Program-made: the position numbers and the translations under genes | Notes under the pieces: generated by a model | Seen by the model: the letters and a program-made list of their open reading frames with translations, nothing else | The model's database searches: none | What the model was told of the DNA's origin: nothing | In this document: positions 46,656 through 60,016 of the stretch, one piece after another | Layout of the letters: every line of letters begins with the position of its first letter | Numbering within the stretch: position 1 is the stretch's first letter | Source of the DNA: Paramecium tetraurelia | Taxonomy: Eukaryota > Ciliophora > Oligohymenophorea > Peniculida > Parameciidae | Direction of reading: 5' to 3' | Length of the DNA: 64,000 nt | Assembly (NCBI RefSeq): GCF_000165425.1 | Contig: NW_001799288.1 | Span: 461,067 to 525,066, forward strand

Positions 46656-48858
46656 TCAAATCAATTAACAACATGTACTTCCCCCTTCTTCTGTTCCTTT
46701 AGCTATTGACTCTATAAATGGATTCATTGATTTTGCCATAAATCTTGCTGCCAAGAAATATTTGCTATAAGTTTCTCTTACTTATTTGATGCTAAAAACA
46801 TCTCTAATATAAGTCTTCATAGTTGGAAATTGGCTGAAATCAAAATCCACAAAGAATAAGGTTGAAATTTCGGCAGTAAATCTTTAAATATTATACAAAA
46901 AATTACGCTAAATCTGCTATTGTGGGTGTTCTGGATCCCATGATATATTTGTATTTGCCTCCTCCAAAAAATGCATTCACCATAAAGTGTAACAATTCAT
47001 TTACTTCTCTTACTCTTTCATCATAATTTTTTGGCATTTCCTTCTTGAAGAATTTAGGACCAACGAAGAAATCCATTGCTAATAAACTTAGTTTTCTGAT
47101 TTCTAAATGGTGGAAATCTAAATAGGAATCAATCTTTGCTCTTAAGGGAAAGTTTGGATATAATTCAGTTAAGTTGAATTGAATGCAAATGAATTTCATT
47201 ATAGCATGACTTTCAAATAAATGAAAGTTTCCAAATGATAATGCAGGAATACTTTAATTAGGGTTGATATCAGTATATGGTTTTTTTGTGTTTTCTCCTG
47301 ATTGAATATCAATAGTCTTTTCTTCAAAGGGAATGTTTCCTAACAATAAAGCTGTTTTAGCAGCTTTGGCTGGTCCTGAAAAAAAGTTAAAATACAAGAT
47401 TATTCTTGTTTAATTTCTTACAGGCTATGCTTGGCTTATTGAAATAGCAAATTTCCCAATTTTTTGACTTTGTAGAAACCCAAACAATTCAGCATGAGAT
47501 CTTTTCATTTCAGGTACTTCAAATAATCGTTTTATATAAAGATCAAAACCTGGGATCTTCTCAAAAGGAAAATCTGTTATGAATAATTAGGCCAAGTCAT
47601 TTCCTACTTTAATATCTGCCAAAGTAGGATGTGGGGAATCATTGATAAATGTCCATTTGCCGTTGTTCATGAAAACTCTCCAGAAGAACTCCAAAGTTCC
47701 TATCACATTCTATAATTGTTAATCCTTGTCTGCAGGCATGGGAAGCTTCATCATTTGAGGTCCAAAATAACAAGAAAACACATAATTTGGGAGTGAACTC
47801 ATTTCAGTATGATGAAAATCTAAATATTCATCTACTTTTGCCTAGGCTTTGAGTTAGGTTGGATACAAATTATACAAATTAAACTTCCTTGCTACATACT
47901 TCATTATTGCTCCACTTTCGAACAGTTTTATACTATCATTGGCAATAGCAGGTATAGTTTAATTTGGATTGATAGCTGAAAACCATGGTTACTCGTTTTC
48001 TCCTGATAATAAGTTAATAATCTGTTCATTGTAGTCAATTCCACTATATAATAGAACTGTCCTTGCTGATCTGGATGGAGATGATAAGGGATGGAAGTAT
48101 AATGTGAACTTCCAAGATTATGACTTGTCTATTCCATTGATAATGTATTAGACTTAATCATTCGGGTTAGAAGAATTGATCATTTATAAATATTCAGCAT
48201 AGGCTTCTTTCATGGCTTAGATTGAAAACATCTCCTATAAATACTCTTTAATTTTTGGGAACTAATTGAAATCCAAATCAGATATTAAAAGTTAAGACAA
48301 ATCAGACGTAGCTCTAATAATATTAAAGTTATATTTACTTAACATCTGCAAGAGTGATTGATGGCTGATTAAATATGTACCTGCCAGTTAAGAAGGTGGA
48401 TTCAAAGAATTTGAGAGCATCTATTACATCTTAGTGTAATTCTTGTTTATTATCAGGGACTGGTTTATTCATAAATTTTGGGAATAAGAAACATTGAGTT
48501 ACATATTTTCCAATAGCTCCAAGACCAGTTTAACTCCAATCTAAATAACAGTCGATCTGTGCTTTGTTTCTCAAGTTCTAACTTTATAACAAAAGAATAC
48601 TTTAGGATAATATTGATATAGTTATTTTTTAACAGCAATGTATTTCAAAATAGCATGACTCTCAAACAATTTCAGGCCACCATCAACTAAGGCTGGCAAT
48701 GATTAGTTAGGATTGATATTTTAGAATTCAGCAGATTTATTTTCTCCTTTCAATATGTCCACAACTTTTCCTGAAAACACGGCTTTGCTTAGTAATAAAA
48801 AAGAGCGAACAGCTCTTGAGGGGGGTGAAAGAGGTGAAAAGTAAAGAATTAAAGACAT
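46656..48858 (-). CDS. Three tandem glutathione S-transferase domains in one protein
   Basis: 709 residues; introns of 23, 25 and 25 nt, exact frame. Three full GST modules (theta-like), about residues 1-228, 233-470 and 473-709. Each has an N-terminal thioredoxin-fold part (LILYFSPLSPPSRAVRSFLL; TLYFHPLSSPSRSARTVLLY; IILYFNFFSGPAKAAKTALL), the cis-Pro/ESxAI signature (SLPALVDGG...ESHAILKY; TIPAIANDS...ESGAIMKY; SIPALSFGN...ESHAIMKF) and the C-terminal SxTxAD motif. The likely catalytic Ser (PPSR, SPSR) is present in modules 1 and 2; module 3 has SGPAK, so its activity is less sure. The joints read straight through without stop or start. Role: glutathione conjugation or peroxide reduction in the cytosol. 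Confidence 0.9.
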
Positions 48859-49385
48859 AATAAATAATATTTTTAGATGACTGCAAGTTATATTTGTTTT
48901 ATTTTGGAATTTAGAATGTTCAAAAAGATATGATAAAATAATTGTAAATTAATATATATAAATATTAATTAATATATTTTATCCATTTTTATCCATTCTA
49001 TAAATCAAGAGCAATTGTTATTATGAAGTTGAAGAGATTAGAATGTAATTATGAGGACATTTTAATTGGTTCTGAGGACTTTTAAAATTGATGAATTTCT
49101 CAATTAGAATTAATCGTACGTTTGTCTTCTTTTCTAAATTCTAAATTCTGAATTCTTAATTTGATTTTTTGTTTCTTCTTCTCTGATTGTTTTTGAATAA
49201 TAATTTATTAATGTTATATATAATAATGACTAAATTAAATTAAACATAATATTTTTTGAAGAGTTATTTAAGAATTATACAACAACGATTATTTTTTAAA
49301 ATAAAATTGATATTGCTTCAAAGGAATCAAAAATTAGTATTCAATTTCTTTGGCTTGTTTTTAATAATTATATTTATTTTTAAAA
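48859..49385. other. Intergenic region, about 530 bp
   Basis: Divergent flank between the GST gene (minus) and the Kelch-BTB gene (plus). AT-rich, no coding signal. Confidence 0.5.
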
Positions 49386-51063
49386 ATGAATAGAAGATTA
49401 TCTTCCGAACAGGATAATTTAAGAATAAAACGAGCCTTGATGAGACAGTAAATTAATCAATCACATCGTGTTGATAGAGAATTTGAGATCGACGAAAGAT
49501 TTAACTCTATTTCTATGTATATAAAACATGATGAACTTGAAATTGATGATTCTGGATATTATGATCATTAGACATGGGAACGATTAGATAGATTTGATTA
49601 AGCATTGCCGAATCAAAGGAACAATTGTTCTTGGGTTGCATATGAAGATTTTTTGTATATCTTTGGTGGTTTTACATTCAATGGGAGATTGGATGATGTT
49701 CACAGATATTCCTTCAGTTCTAATTCATGGTAGCGTCTAAATACAACAGGACAGAAACCAAGTGCCAGAGAGAATAATGGAGCAATATAATATAAAGATC
49801 ACATGTATATATTCGGTGGCTGCGATGGATTATTATGGTTGAATGATTTTTATTCGCTCAATCTAAAGACTCTGCAATGGAAAAAAATTGAACCTACTGG
49901 TTAATGTCCATCTGAAAGATTTGGTATAGCTTGTGGTGCTTATTAGACTAAAATGCTCATTTTTGGAGGTTGTGATGGTAATCATTATCTAAATGATGCA
50001 TATGTTTGGGATTTTGAAGAATAGGTTTGGAATAAGTTGTAATTGATAGGGGACATCCCCTCTGCTCGTTCATGTCCTTCCTATAGTACTTTCAATAATT
50101 ACATATATATATTTGGAGGATTTGATGGGGTTAATAGATTAAATGACTTTTATAAAATTAATATCTTCTCAGGAAAAGTTAAAAGAATAAGTCAGCATGG
50201 TACAATTCCATGTCCAAGATATGTAATATTTAGTGATTATGTGTTAGTTCCACACATCAGAAGTTTATTAAAATAAACTATTATTATTTGGAGGATTTAA
50301 TGGTTAGGCGAGATTGAATGATCTATATGAATTTGAATTTGGGAGTAAGACTTGGAAGAAATTGGAAGTTCATGAACCTCCAAAAGGCAGATCATCTATG
50401 GTTTTTTAGTTGTACAATGATTCCCTCTATGTCTTTGGTGGATATGATGGGGATGAGTTATTGAGTGACATATACAAATTAGAATTCAAGAATGCGTAGG
50501 TTCCTAGGTCCAGTTTCATACAGGATTTGAGATCCTTGATAAATAATTCTTAGATGAGTGATGTAGTATTCATTGTGGAGGATCAACAAATATACGCTAA
50601 TCGTTGTATTTTAGGTGCTAGGTGTGAGCACTTCTAGACTCTATTTTTTGAAGAGTTCAGAGACAAGGATTAAATCTTCATAGAGATTACTGAGTGTACT
50701 CATTAGACTTTTATGGACATGTTATAATATATCTATACTGATTAATTGGACTCATGTTTAAACACAACCAGGTTATTGAGTTTGATCATATTGTCTGACT
50801 AATACCTGATGCAAAGGTTGAAGTATTTATGTGAAGAGTAACTAATACGAAAGATAAATTGCAATAATGTCATCGAGTTAATCTTGTTTTCCAAAAAGTA
50901 AGAAATATATAATATATATTCTAGATATAATTGTAGATTGTTAAGAATCCAAACAATGAAATAGTTAGTGGATAATATAGCAACTATAAAGAGAAGAAAG
51001 GATTTTATAAAATTGGCATAAGAGCCAGAAATACTATTAGAGATAATATAAAAAAAATGTTGA
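49386..51063 (+). CDS. Kelch-repeat protein with C-terminal BTB domain
   Basis: 541 residues, introns of 25 and 27 nt, exact frame. After a charged N-terminus, about six Kelch repeats form a propeller (LYIFGGFTFNGRLDDVHRY, MYIFGGCDGLLWLNDFYSL, MLIFGGCDGNHYLNDAYVW, IYIFGGFDGVNRLNDFYKI, LYVFGGYDGDELLSDIYKL). From about residue 380 a BTB/POZ domain follows (MSDVVFIVEDQQIYANRCIL, FFEEFRDKD) with a BACK-like helix region. The Kelch-then-BTB order is that of LZTR1-like proteins rather than KLHL. A cullin-3 substrate adaptor role is inferred from the BTB family. Confidence 0.9.
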
Positions 51064-51237
51064 TATATATTTTTATTTAATCACTATTACTTTCTCTTTA
51101 AATATTCTTAGTATATTTCTTCCATTCTATTTTGAGATGGGAAATACTGCTCATCTCGAGTGATAAAACCTGCCCAAATTCCAAGGGGCTCCTATGATTC
51201 CTGATATTCTGGAAATAATTTGAAATGCTCTTGCCAT

Positions 51238-51854
51238 ATGTTTTTTTTATTTATTTATTGCGTGGTTGCACATTAATTTAAAAGTGACTCCAGAATTCTA
51301 TAATTGAATGGAGAACAGCTCGAATCAGAATTATAGAAGTCAGAACCTTTTTTAATGATGCTATATGCTCCATGGTGTGGTCATTGTAAGCATTTGATAC
51401 CAGTGTTGGATTAATTGGCAGATTAAGTGGATTACAAATTTATTGCAGTTGATTGGTATTCAAGAAGATCAAACTAGTGTTGCAAATCCTGACGCAAAGA
51501 AGAGATTTGGAATTAAGGGTTATCCTACCTTATTATACGTAAAGGATAATAAGACTCATAAATTCTAAGGCCAAAGAACACCCGAATTAATAATCAAGTT
51601 CATACAAGAAGATTATGCCCAATCAAAGGAGATAAGTGATGTCCCTAAATATGAGCCTTACTAAGAGGGTTTTATTGATAAATATTTCAATAATATTTGG
51701 ATATTTGTAAAGAATACTATGATTATATTATTAGATAGCAGTGATAGTGTTGTCAACCTTAACAATTGTTGTAACCTTCCTTTGTATCAATGATTACAAG
51801 GAGAATAAAAAGTTGGATTAGATGGAAAAGAAGTTGTAGGAGAAAAAGAAATGA
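51238..51854 (+). CDS. Membrane-anchored protein disulfide isomerase-like thioredoxin
   Basis: 188 residues, introns of 22 and 28 nt, exact frame. Signal peptide (MFFLFIYCVVAH), one thioredoxin domain with the active site APWCGHCKHL at about residue 46 and the cis-Pro loop KGYPTLLYV, then a transmembrane segment (IAVIVLSTLTIVVTFLCI) and a short basic tail ending EKKK. CGHC is the oxidising PDI/TMX type. The single domain plus TM matches TMX-like proteins of the ER membrane, with the tail in the cytosol and Lys-rich as in ER-retrieval signals, though not an exact KKxx. Confidence 0.9.
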
Positions 51855-52202
51855 AAATCTGAGAGCGTATAATAATGTATATTGGTATGGAATCATAATA
51901 ATGTACAATTCTCTCAAATTATTTTACATGAAAAGGATACATCTATTCAAATTTTGAATATTTCCTACTCCTAATTATCTCGATTATGAATCATCTCCAA
52001 AGATCTTAAATATTTTTAGAAACTGATATAAATGCCTAGATATACTTATAAGATTTCTAGATATAAACATAGTGTTCTTAAAAGAGTTAAGGAAATACTT
52101 TTTTTTCTTAATTATATTTTTAATTATTTTTTGTAAATCTGGAATTTACTAATTTATAGACTCTGATCAATAAAAGAATCATAACTCCCTTCAATTTAAA
52201 TC
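51855..52202. other. Intergenic region, about 350 bp
   Basis: AT-rich; an ORF beginning near 52033 (MPRYTYKISRYKH) is open for about 70 codons but does not splice into the kinase-like gene and is not called. Confidence 0.45.
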
Positions 52203-54406
52203 ATGATTTTGTGGTACTAGGGTCTGTTATTTCAGTGATTTTGTTATTTAGTACTTCTTTGAGAGATTGATCGATGGGTTGAAATTACAATTTATTATTT
52301 TTGGTATTATTATTTTGGTGTCTCTGATTTGTTTTTAATACAAATATTATTGGGATTCAGACTCATTAGGGATTTCATTAAAAGTTAAAAATCACCCAAA
52401 TAATTTAGAATTTATTTATGTGTGCTTATGTAATTACATTTCCTATTTGGAAAGGATAACAGTGGTCAGCATTCCGTGGTCATGTTAGATTGTCGAACGA
52501 GTAAGTGTTGATCGCAAGATTCAATGATACAGCCTATATAGAGCAGGAACTGAGATTTTTAGAATAGCATTAGAGGGTGAAATCCAAGATTGAAGGGAAG
52601 TACATTAGACCTGTGTACAACCTACTTCCAATGATAGTTCAGATAATAAGAACACCTACATTTACAGATGTGTTATTTGATAATTGCGTAGATTGGTAAC
52701 TGACAGGGGGAAACTTGCAACATCTTCTTAGAATATATTTTGCTTATGACCTATACAAAGGTTAACCACCAAGAGATTGCACTCTTGAAAACATTATGCG
52801 TAATGGGGATTCCATAGTTGTATTGGACTTCGGATTGAGAAAGAGGACTGAGAATTATTGTGCCTATTGGAATCCCATGATTCTAAAGGGTAAACAATGC
52901 TTATCACAATATTAATGGTCTTTGGGTATCATGTATTTGGTGATGACCAATGGATCATTTATAATAAACGAGATTCATAAACGCATTTCAATATGGGTGA
53001 ATGGGGGCAAATTGGATCTCGTTTCATTGGTAACTACTAAAAGACAATCTGTCATCTCTTTGTTATAACAACTACTAAATCCTGAAAATCCTATTCCTTG
53101 GGACTAAATACCTCATCATTCGGCTTTCAGGGATGATCCTAAATGCAAGACAATCCTTAAAATGTATGAAGTAAGATCAATGTCAGATCTCAAAATTAGA
53201 TCTGCTTCTCGACTCAGTAGTAAATAATCTGGCAGGAAGACTCAAAGAACTTCAATAGTATTACATGAAAGTACTTCAAATAGCAATCAATCTACTTCAA
53301 ATTAATCGCTAATCAGCAAAATTTCATCTTTGTATAAAAATAAATTTATTGAGGAGCATAAACAAAGATGTAATTCTTCGGTCAAAACTACTAAACAAAT
53401 AAACAACTTCTTTTCAAATAATAAAATGAAACTTAAATTTGCTACCAAACAATCAGATCATACTGTCCAACTAAGTTGTGATCTTCGAAGTCTTAGAACT
53501 GGATCAAATCTATCCAACATTGGTCTTACATAAAGAATAGATGAGTCAGAAGACAAAAAACTCAATCGAAGATTCTCCCAATAAGAAATCGACTATGATA
53601 AAATCAGGTCCAGAGTTAGTTCTATTAGAATGGCTATCAAAGAATACAAGGCTAGAAGCTTAAGGCATCTCTCTTAAGATTCCAATATTGTCATTTAGAA
53701 TTCAGATGAAGCTGTTCAACCTGATAATTATATCTAATTGATTAAAAGACCTCAAGTTGAAATTGAGATTCTTACATAAAAATATTTGAGATCTCTTGAA
53801 TGCATTAATATAATCGGTCAGACTGTAGCCAAAGCAATTGAATTTTTGGATGCTCTGCAAAACTTTTGGATTATTCCTCTTTTTCTAGTTTTTAAGAGAA
53901 TGCTTCAATTGAGATTAGAAGTTGAGAAATTTCTTGAAGCTCAAATCAATTCATTTAATATCGATTAATGGAAAGAAGTATGTAATTCTAGAGAATATCT
54001 CTAATTCTTGAGTCGCATCAAATCTGATAACTGTCTAGTCAAAAATGAAATGATTCTCCTTATGCAAGCCTCATAAACTAAGGCTGATCAACTTGATAAA
54101 AATAAGAGAGAAAAAGTCTTGTGGTTTCTAAATGATAATTTAGATTCTAACATTCAACCAATATGTTTGTCATATATGAGAGACTAATTACTTGTGGCTG
54201 TCAATGATAAAAGAGGATTGTCAAGAGAACCTATTGAATGGTTGAAACTTTAGCTCTCTCTAAAAGCCTCAATCGTAATTACTCAATTACCTGTACTAGT
54301 TTGCGAAAGTAGTGAATTTAGTTATGAACAATACTTAGAATGTCAAGATTCACAAAATTATACTCAAATATAAAAATATTGTGAGCAACTAAAAATCAAT
54401 ATTTGA
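52203..54406 (+). CDS. Membrane-anchored divergent kinase-fold protein (possible pseudokinase)
   Basis: 711 residues; introns of 25 and 43 nt, exact frame. A signal-anchor near residues 25-42 (FIIFGIIILVSLICF) precedes a kinase-like fold: degenerate glycine loop (FRGHVRLSNEQVLIARF, where the beta-3 Lys position reads Arg), a short catalytic loop PPRDCTLENIM (His and Lys of HRDxKxxN replaced, Asp and Asn kept) and a normal VVLDFGL. The activation segment lacks an APE motif but the DxWSxG helix is recognisable (YQWSLGIMYLVM). The second half is Ser/Gln-rich with coiled-coil parts and no known domain. Activity is doubtful; anchoring places it on a membrane. Confidence 0.75.
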
Positions 54407-54569
54407 TTTTATTTATTTTAGGTCATATATTTTAATTTCAAATATATATAAGCTATGCAAAAATCTAATGATTGTTCATTAATTTTTATGGAAAATCTTT
54501 TTTTCTAATGTTGTTCTATTTTAATTAATAAAATAACAAGAAAAATATAAAAATTGTGAGTGTGTTTTA

Positions 54570-56464
54570 TCAATATAATAACATTAATAAAAATAGATTT
54601 ACTATCAATATATTACAATTTGTTGAAATTATTATTTCTGCAGAATTTTACTCAGATGATTGAGGATTGTTACTCTCTTTATTTATTTATATATAAATAC
54701 CATTAACGAAATGTGAATTTGAAGAATCCAATTCTTTTTTTAACAAAAAATTGTCACAAAACCCTTCTCTTAAAAAGTATCCAGGCTTGCATTTAAAGCA
54801 TTAATTATAATTTGAACAGCTTTCACAATTCTAAATTAGACATTAACTATACTCCAGGACATCCTATACAAAATTTAATAGAGTCTAAGCGATATGTTAA
54901 ATTTGGACAATTTTCCAAACAAGATCCTTAGTATCTGTAACCATCACACTTTTATTAACAATCTAATCCAGAATAACCCTTAGCACAAATACACTAAAAC
55001 ATATAACAAATAATAACCTATTTATTGATACAAAATCCATTATTACCACATGCGTTAGGGCAATCATTTCTGAATAAACAAACGCTCTCTGGATTATTAG
55101 GACATTCTAAATTTCCAAAGTACCCATTTGGTAATTAAATCTAGGCTTATTAAGAGCAATCGAATTCTAAATCACCAATAACGATTTTCAAATTATTATT
55201 TACATCGCAGTAGAACTTTTAGCAAGTAAATTTTTAAAAAGATTCTATTGGTGAAATTGATCCTTTTAAGCAGATGCTATCAGAACCATAATAAGATATA
55301 ATTTATGAAGATTTATTTTAAATCTAATTTTAATCGTTCTTACACAATTAATCAGTATAAATCTATTAATACATGCATTATCCACCTAATGTTTCTTACA
55401 TACATATTGATTGTCCTGTCCTTTCATATGAGCAACTCTCAACATTCCTTTCATAGCAGAATTCAGTAAAATTATTGTTACAATAATTTTTAACAAATTC
55501 ACAACCTTTATTCCTTCCCCATTAAGTTTAATCTGGATTATAATCTGATAAACGATAGAACCTAAATATGAATGAGTTTTACCCAGTGTCCTACAATAAT
55601 TAGAATGTAAAATCTGTTATTAAAAGATTTCCAGTTAATTATGAGCCAGTCATTAACTCATTATATAGCAATAATCTTTCAAAATGATAATCACTTGTTC
55701 CTGGACCTCCGTTGTCCTCCATTTAAATACCTGTTAGATTGGAACAATTAAAGTAAAACCTAGCAAAATTAATTAATCTTGGAGTTGATAAGTATGTAAC
55801 ATTGTCTTATTTATAAAAATTAGGAAGTTCGTAAGTCTTGCCTGTTACTGAATCATAATATTTTGAAAAGTAATCATAAGTAATACCTAAGCCATGAATA
55901 ATTTCATGGATGGCACTTTCTAAATTACTTTCATATATTATTTTATTATTTTTATCAATTTTTGTGTAGTTCATATTCCAAGACATTAAGCCCATTATTG
56001 GTCTTAAAGATTACTCATCATAAACAGTTGGACCACAGTAGGCTTTATAAAATTTATCTGAATTTTCAATGTTTACAAATATGACCTAAATTTCAATACA
56101 AGCATACTAAATCCGCATCATATGATTAATTCATTAGACTTTAACTTATTTGAAATCCATAAAACACTTTTGGATAATTTTCTTTAAAAGTAATTTTTTC
56201 ATCCATTCTCCTAACTAAGAGAAATCTATAAAAAAATGTTGAAACCATTTCAAGTAATTCTGTTATATATTTGGTGTAATTTTCATTATAATTAGTGGAT
56301 AAATATTCAAAATGTATTCTCAGTGGCTCCCATTCCTTCTAAATTAAATTTTGTTGAAGTTGTTCTAATTTCCTTTTTGAGTCAACAGAAAGCCTGTAAG
56401 TAAATTATTATTCCTAACAATCAAAAGAATAGAAAAGGGTTGTTAAAATTATAAAGTATTTCAT
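54570..56464 (-). CDS. Leishmanolysin (GP63, M8) family surface metalloprotease
   Basis: 616 residues, introns of 22 and 22 nt, exact frame. Signal peptide (MKYFIILTTLFYSFDC), then the M8 zinc site HEIIHGLG at about residue 179. The third zinc ligand fits the His of DYHFERLLLYNELMTG at about 251, the family's H-x-E...N-E-x-M-T-G motif. A Cys-rich, EGF-like region follows (CPNACGNNGFC, CICAKGYSGLDC) and the C-terminus is hydrophobic (ILIVNLFLLMLLY), suggesting GPI or membrane anchoring. Catalytic residues are all present. Role: extracellular proteolysis at the cell surface or in food vacuoles. Confidence 0.9.
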
Positions 56465-56655
56465 TAATTTATTAGTAATTCAAATATATACATTTTTCAT
56501 AAATTTCGTTGAATGTTTTTCAATTATGTTTCTGACAGATTAACAATTATTCTTTTCAAATATATAAACTATTATATTTAAAATTAATAATTTTGATTGA
56601 AAATATAATTAATGATAAATCGAAATGATAAAAAATATTTTCATCCAATTCTAGT

Positions 56656-58565
56656 TCAATTTTCATCCATAGAATCCCTTACTGGAAATCTACTTTCACA
56701 TACACTATCCAAATCAAATGCAGGTCTTATATCCTTAGAATCAAGGCCTTTAAAATTCTAAACAAAAAGCTAATCGAAAGTAAATTTGATTTCGTCATCC
56801 AAGAACTCTAATATTTATTTATCTGTTTTAGACAAGTATGCTTTTAATTTTAAATTTTAATAGCTTTTAAAAGCCTCATTAATTTTAGTGATTTCAGATT
56901 TTTCATCATCCAATATTAATTTATATGATATTTTTTTCTCTAAATTTTGAATATTTTCTTGAAATTCCTATTCAAAAACTCCAAAAGGAATCAATGGCTT
57001 AGGAATATAATTGAATAGGTTAATTTAATCATTAGATAAAAGCAAGTATTTCAATTTATCCAACTCTTGTAACTTCTATATAATAAATGATACATCCAAT
57101 TTAGACATAACCTTATCAATAGCATAATGAATTTATTTTTTCTTCTATCTATTACAACAAACTGCAAGTTGAAAAATAACTTGCTTGGACATTTTTTGAT
57201 GCAACTGCTAATAGTTTAAGAACTTTTAAATATCAATGCTATTTTCAAGGCGATTCGTTTAAATGATCTATTTTTATTTCTCTTTTTGCATTCTTCCTGA
57301 AGTATTTGGCAACTCATCTTCAACAATTTCTTAACATAAATTCTATGGTATGAAAAAGTTTGTTTGTTTCTTGTTTAGAGTGCTTTTTCCTTTCTTATTT
57401 GATTCAAATCTAAAATATTCATTTGCCATTTCGATTTCTGTTAAAAACGATGTGAAAGGATTTAAAAATATTTAAGAAACTAAACTTAACATTTGAAATA
57501 GACCTCCTATACTACTAAAGGCATTTTACAATTTTTAATAGGTTCTAGTGTACTAAGTCATTCTTTAATCTATAATTATACCGTATTTAAAAATATATTG
57601 ATTATTGTAGACTTCTGATGCTTCCTAAACTGTCAATTATTAAAAGGTGAAATCTTTTTCATTATGTGTAGTAAGTAATCCTCCATCTGATAAGACTTCT
57701 ATTAATTTTAATTACGACAACATAGTTTTGGTGATGCTGACAGAATAAAAATAATATTTAGCACAAATTATATTTTCGAAAGAGTTCTCATACTCCTACA
57801 TCTTAGTTAGACTATCAGATGTGTGTATGACCAAATAATTACCTGATAATTTTGAATTTATTTGTGCATCTGACGAACAATTCTCAAATTCAGTAGTATT
57901 TTTGCATTTTGATATAAATATATCAATATACTAAAATACATCTGATTATGGAGTTCCTTAAATTTTTATCGGTCTTTTATCCCAATCATTTCTCTTAGCA
58001 CAATATAATCCAGATTTATTAAAACTTTAAAAATATTTTTGCTGGAAGTCATTCTGAAAATGTTCATCTGTACATTCTTCGACAGGGTAATAATAGCAAC
58101 TATATAAGTGTATAACGATACTCTAATGTAGATATTCTCTATCCATTTGTTTCATTTAGATATCTTTATCTTTTACAGTTCATTATCGAGATATTAAAAT
58201 ATTAGTTTTACCCTTAAATTGCTTAAAGCTTACCATCTAATAAGGCTAATGCAATAGTATAATTATGTGGATGTAATTGATATTCCTTTATTTAACTTTA
58301 AATTTACCTCTGTATTGAATAATTGAAACTCAGAAGTGATTACATTAGGATGATTTCTAGCAAATATATCCTAAATTTATGAAATAAGCTGAATAATGCA
58401 GATTGTGATTATACAACAAGTAATAAATGCTCCTAGAGATGTAGAAAACTTTTTTTGTTTTTATATCCTTAGTTGTGGTTATAAAGCAAAATAATCCGAT
58501 GTGCTAATTAATTTTTTGCCAAAAGAGTTCACTTAAGTAAAAAATTTCAATCTCAAAGACTTCAT
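56656..58565 (-). CDS. Two-transmembrane ciliate protein family member
   Basis: About 607 residues. One intron is 22 nt; the frame otherwise closes only with a second intron of 64 nt (about 58162-58225), unusually long here, so that region is uncertain. N-terminal FGKKLISTSDYFALQPQL precedes TM1 (GAFITCCIITICIIQLI), an ectodomain with several Cys, TM2 near residues 325-345 (AFSSIGGLFQMLSLVSQIF) and a long cytosolic tail of about 260 residues. This TM1-ectodomain-TM2 layout with a GGL-containing second helix is typical of a large uncharacterised Paramecium/Tetrahymena family. Function unknown. Confidence 0.75.
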
Positions 58566-60016
58566 TGATTTATTATATTTATAAATCACATATCATTAGA
58601 TTTTTTGAATATTGCATAATAATTTTTAAATCTTTCTTAATAGTTGGCACTAAATAAAATATTTATATTCAAATAAAGCTTATGCACAATATCGGTAATC
58701 TAAAATTCATTAAAAATAAAAATAGAAGGAAAAATCTCCTTTATTTATATGAAAACTTGATTTATAAAATAGAGTACATAGTTTCAGACTGAAACTAAAT
58801 GACTTTTAGCCAGTAATTTAATAAATCAGATAAGAAATAAACATATCAGCTATTTTTATTTTAAATCTGTTAAAAATTTCTTTATAGATATTTTTACTAT
58901 CTATTTAGTTTATTTACAAACATTAATTAATTAAAAAATATCAATAATTTTTAAAAAATAATTCTCTAATTATTTTTAAGGTTTACAGAAAATTTTACAA
59001 CTTACTTAATCTATTCATTGATAATTTCTTAGGTAACATAATTAAATTATCGCAGTTGTAAAATATAGTTCTTAAATCGCTATGAGTTATAAAAAATTCC
59101 ATATATTTTTACAGAAAATTTCCAATCAGTGTGAACAATGAATGACTGAAAATTAAATATTAACATTTAAGCAGCATTCCTACTGTTATCTGAGTAAAGA
59201 CAGGCTAATTCTAAAATTGAGAATGAAGCCTTGAACAAGCCTAGATCAAGTAAATATTTTTAATACTAAATTTAAGTCAAATTATTGAGTAAAAACGATA
59301 CTATATAATGTATCATCGCATCATATTGATACTATATGATATATCATTCTTCAGAAATTGAAATCTAGTAATACGTATTTAGTTTAAAAGTATTTCATTT
59401 TGTATTTATTCATATTTGTTGTAAACTCTATTATTAAAGGAAAAATAAAACTTTGAATTCCTGTTGAGGAAATATCTACTAACCATAATCCCTACAGCTA
59501 TAAATTACAAAAAGAAAGTTAATTCTAACCACTAAAAAGCTTTTTTATAAAGGATTATAAAACATTTTGAAAAACAAATGCATTCAAAATATAATGATGC
59601 TAGATGAACTAACATCTTGACTTGTCCAGTAGTTTTATTAACATTTGAATAATTTAAATGTTACTGTGAAAAAGATAAAAGTATCAGGTATAAAAGTATC
59701 TGAGAAGTTTGTCACTATTTATGAATTAAATTATACTGTAGTGAGGATTTATTATATGGGCTTATATTGTCTTCAGGAATTTATGGAGCAGTCCTTATTA
59801 CATAATCTATCTATTTACTTTATCATATTTTTTGATTAAAATACAAAAATGATGATTTGAAATTACTTGATAATTTATTAAAATATGCTAAATACAAAGA
59901 TGGCTTCAATTTCATATAGAACTAAGATGTTGAAAATTATTTATATAAAATTTCACTAATATTTATCTAATAATGATTTAGAAAATCTCATAAATTTTTC
60001 AATTATTAATTATAAA
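58566..60016. other. Largest gap, about 1450 bp
   Basis: AT-rich with no convincing gene. An open stretch at 59645-59857 contains a short direct repeat (ATAAAAGTATC twice, 59676-59703), and a 13-bp imperfect repeat (GATACTATAT-ATGTATCAT) occurs at about 59298 and 59328. It could hold decayed gene remnants; I see no RNA gene. Confidence 0.45.
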
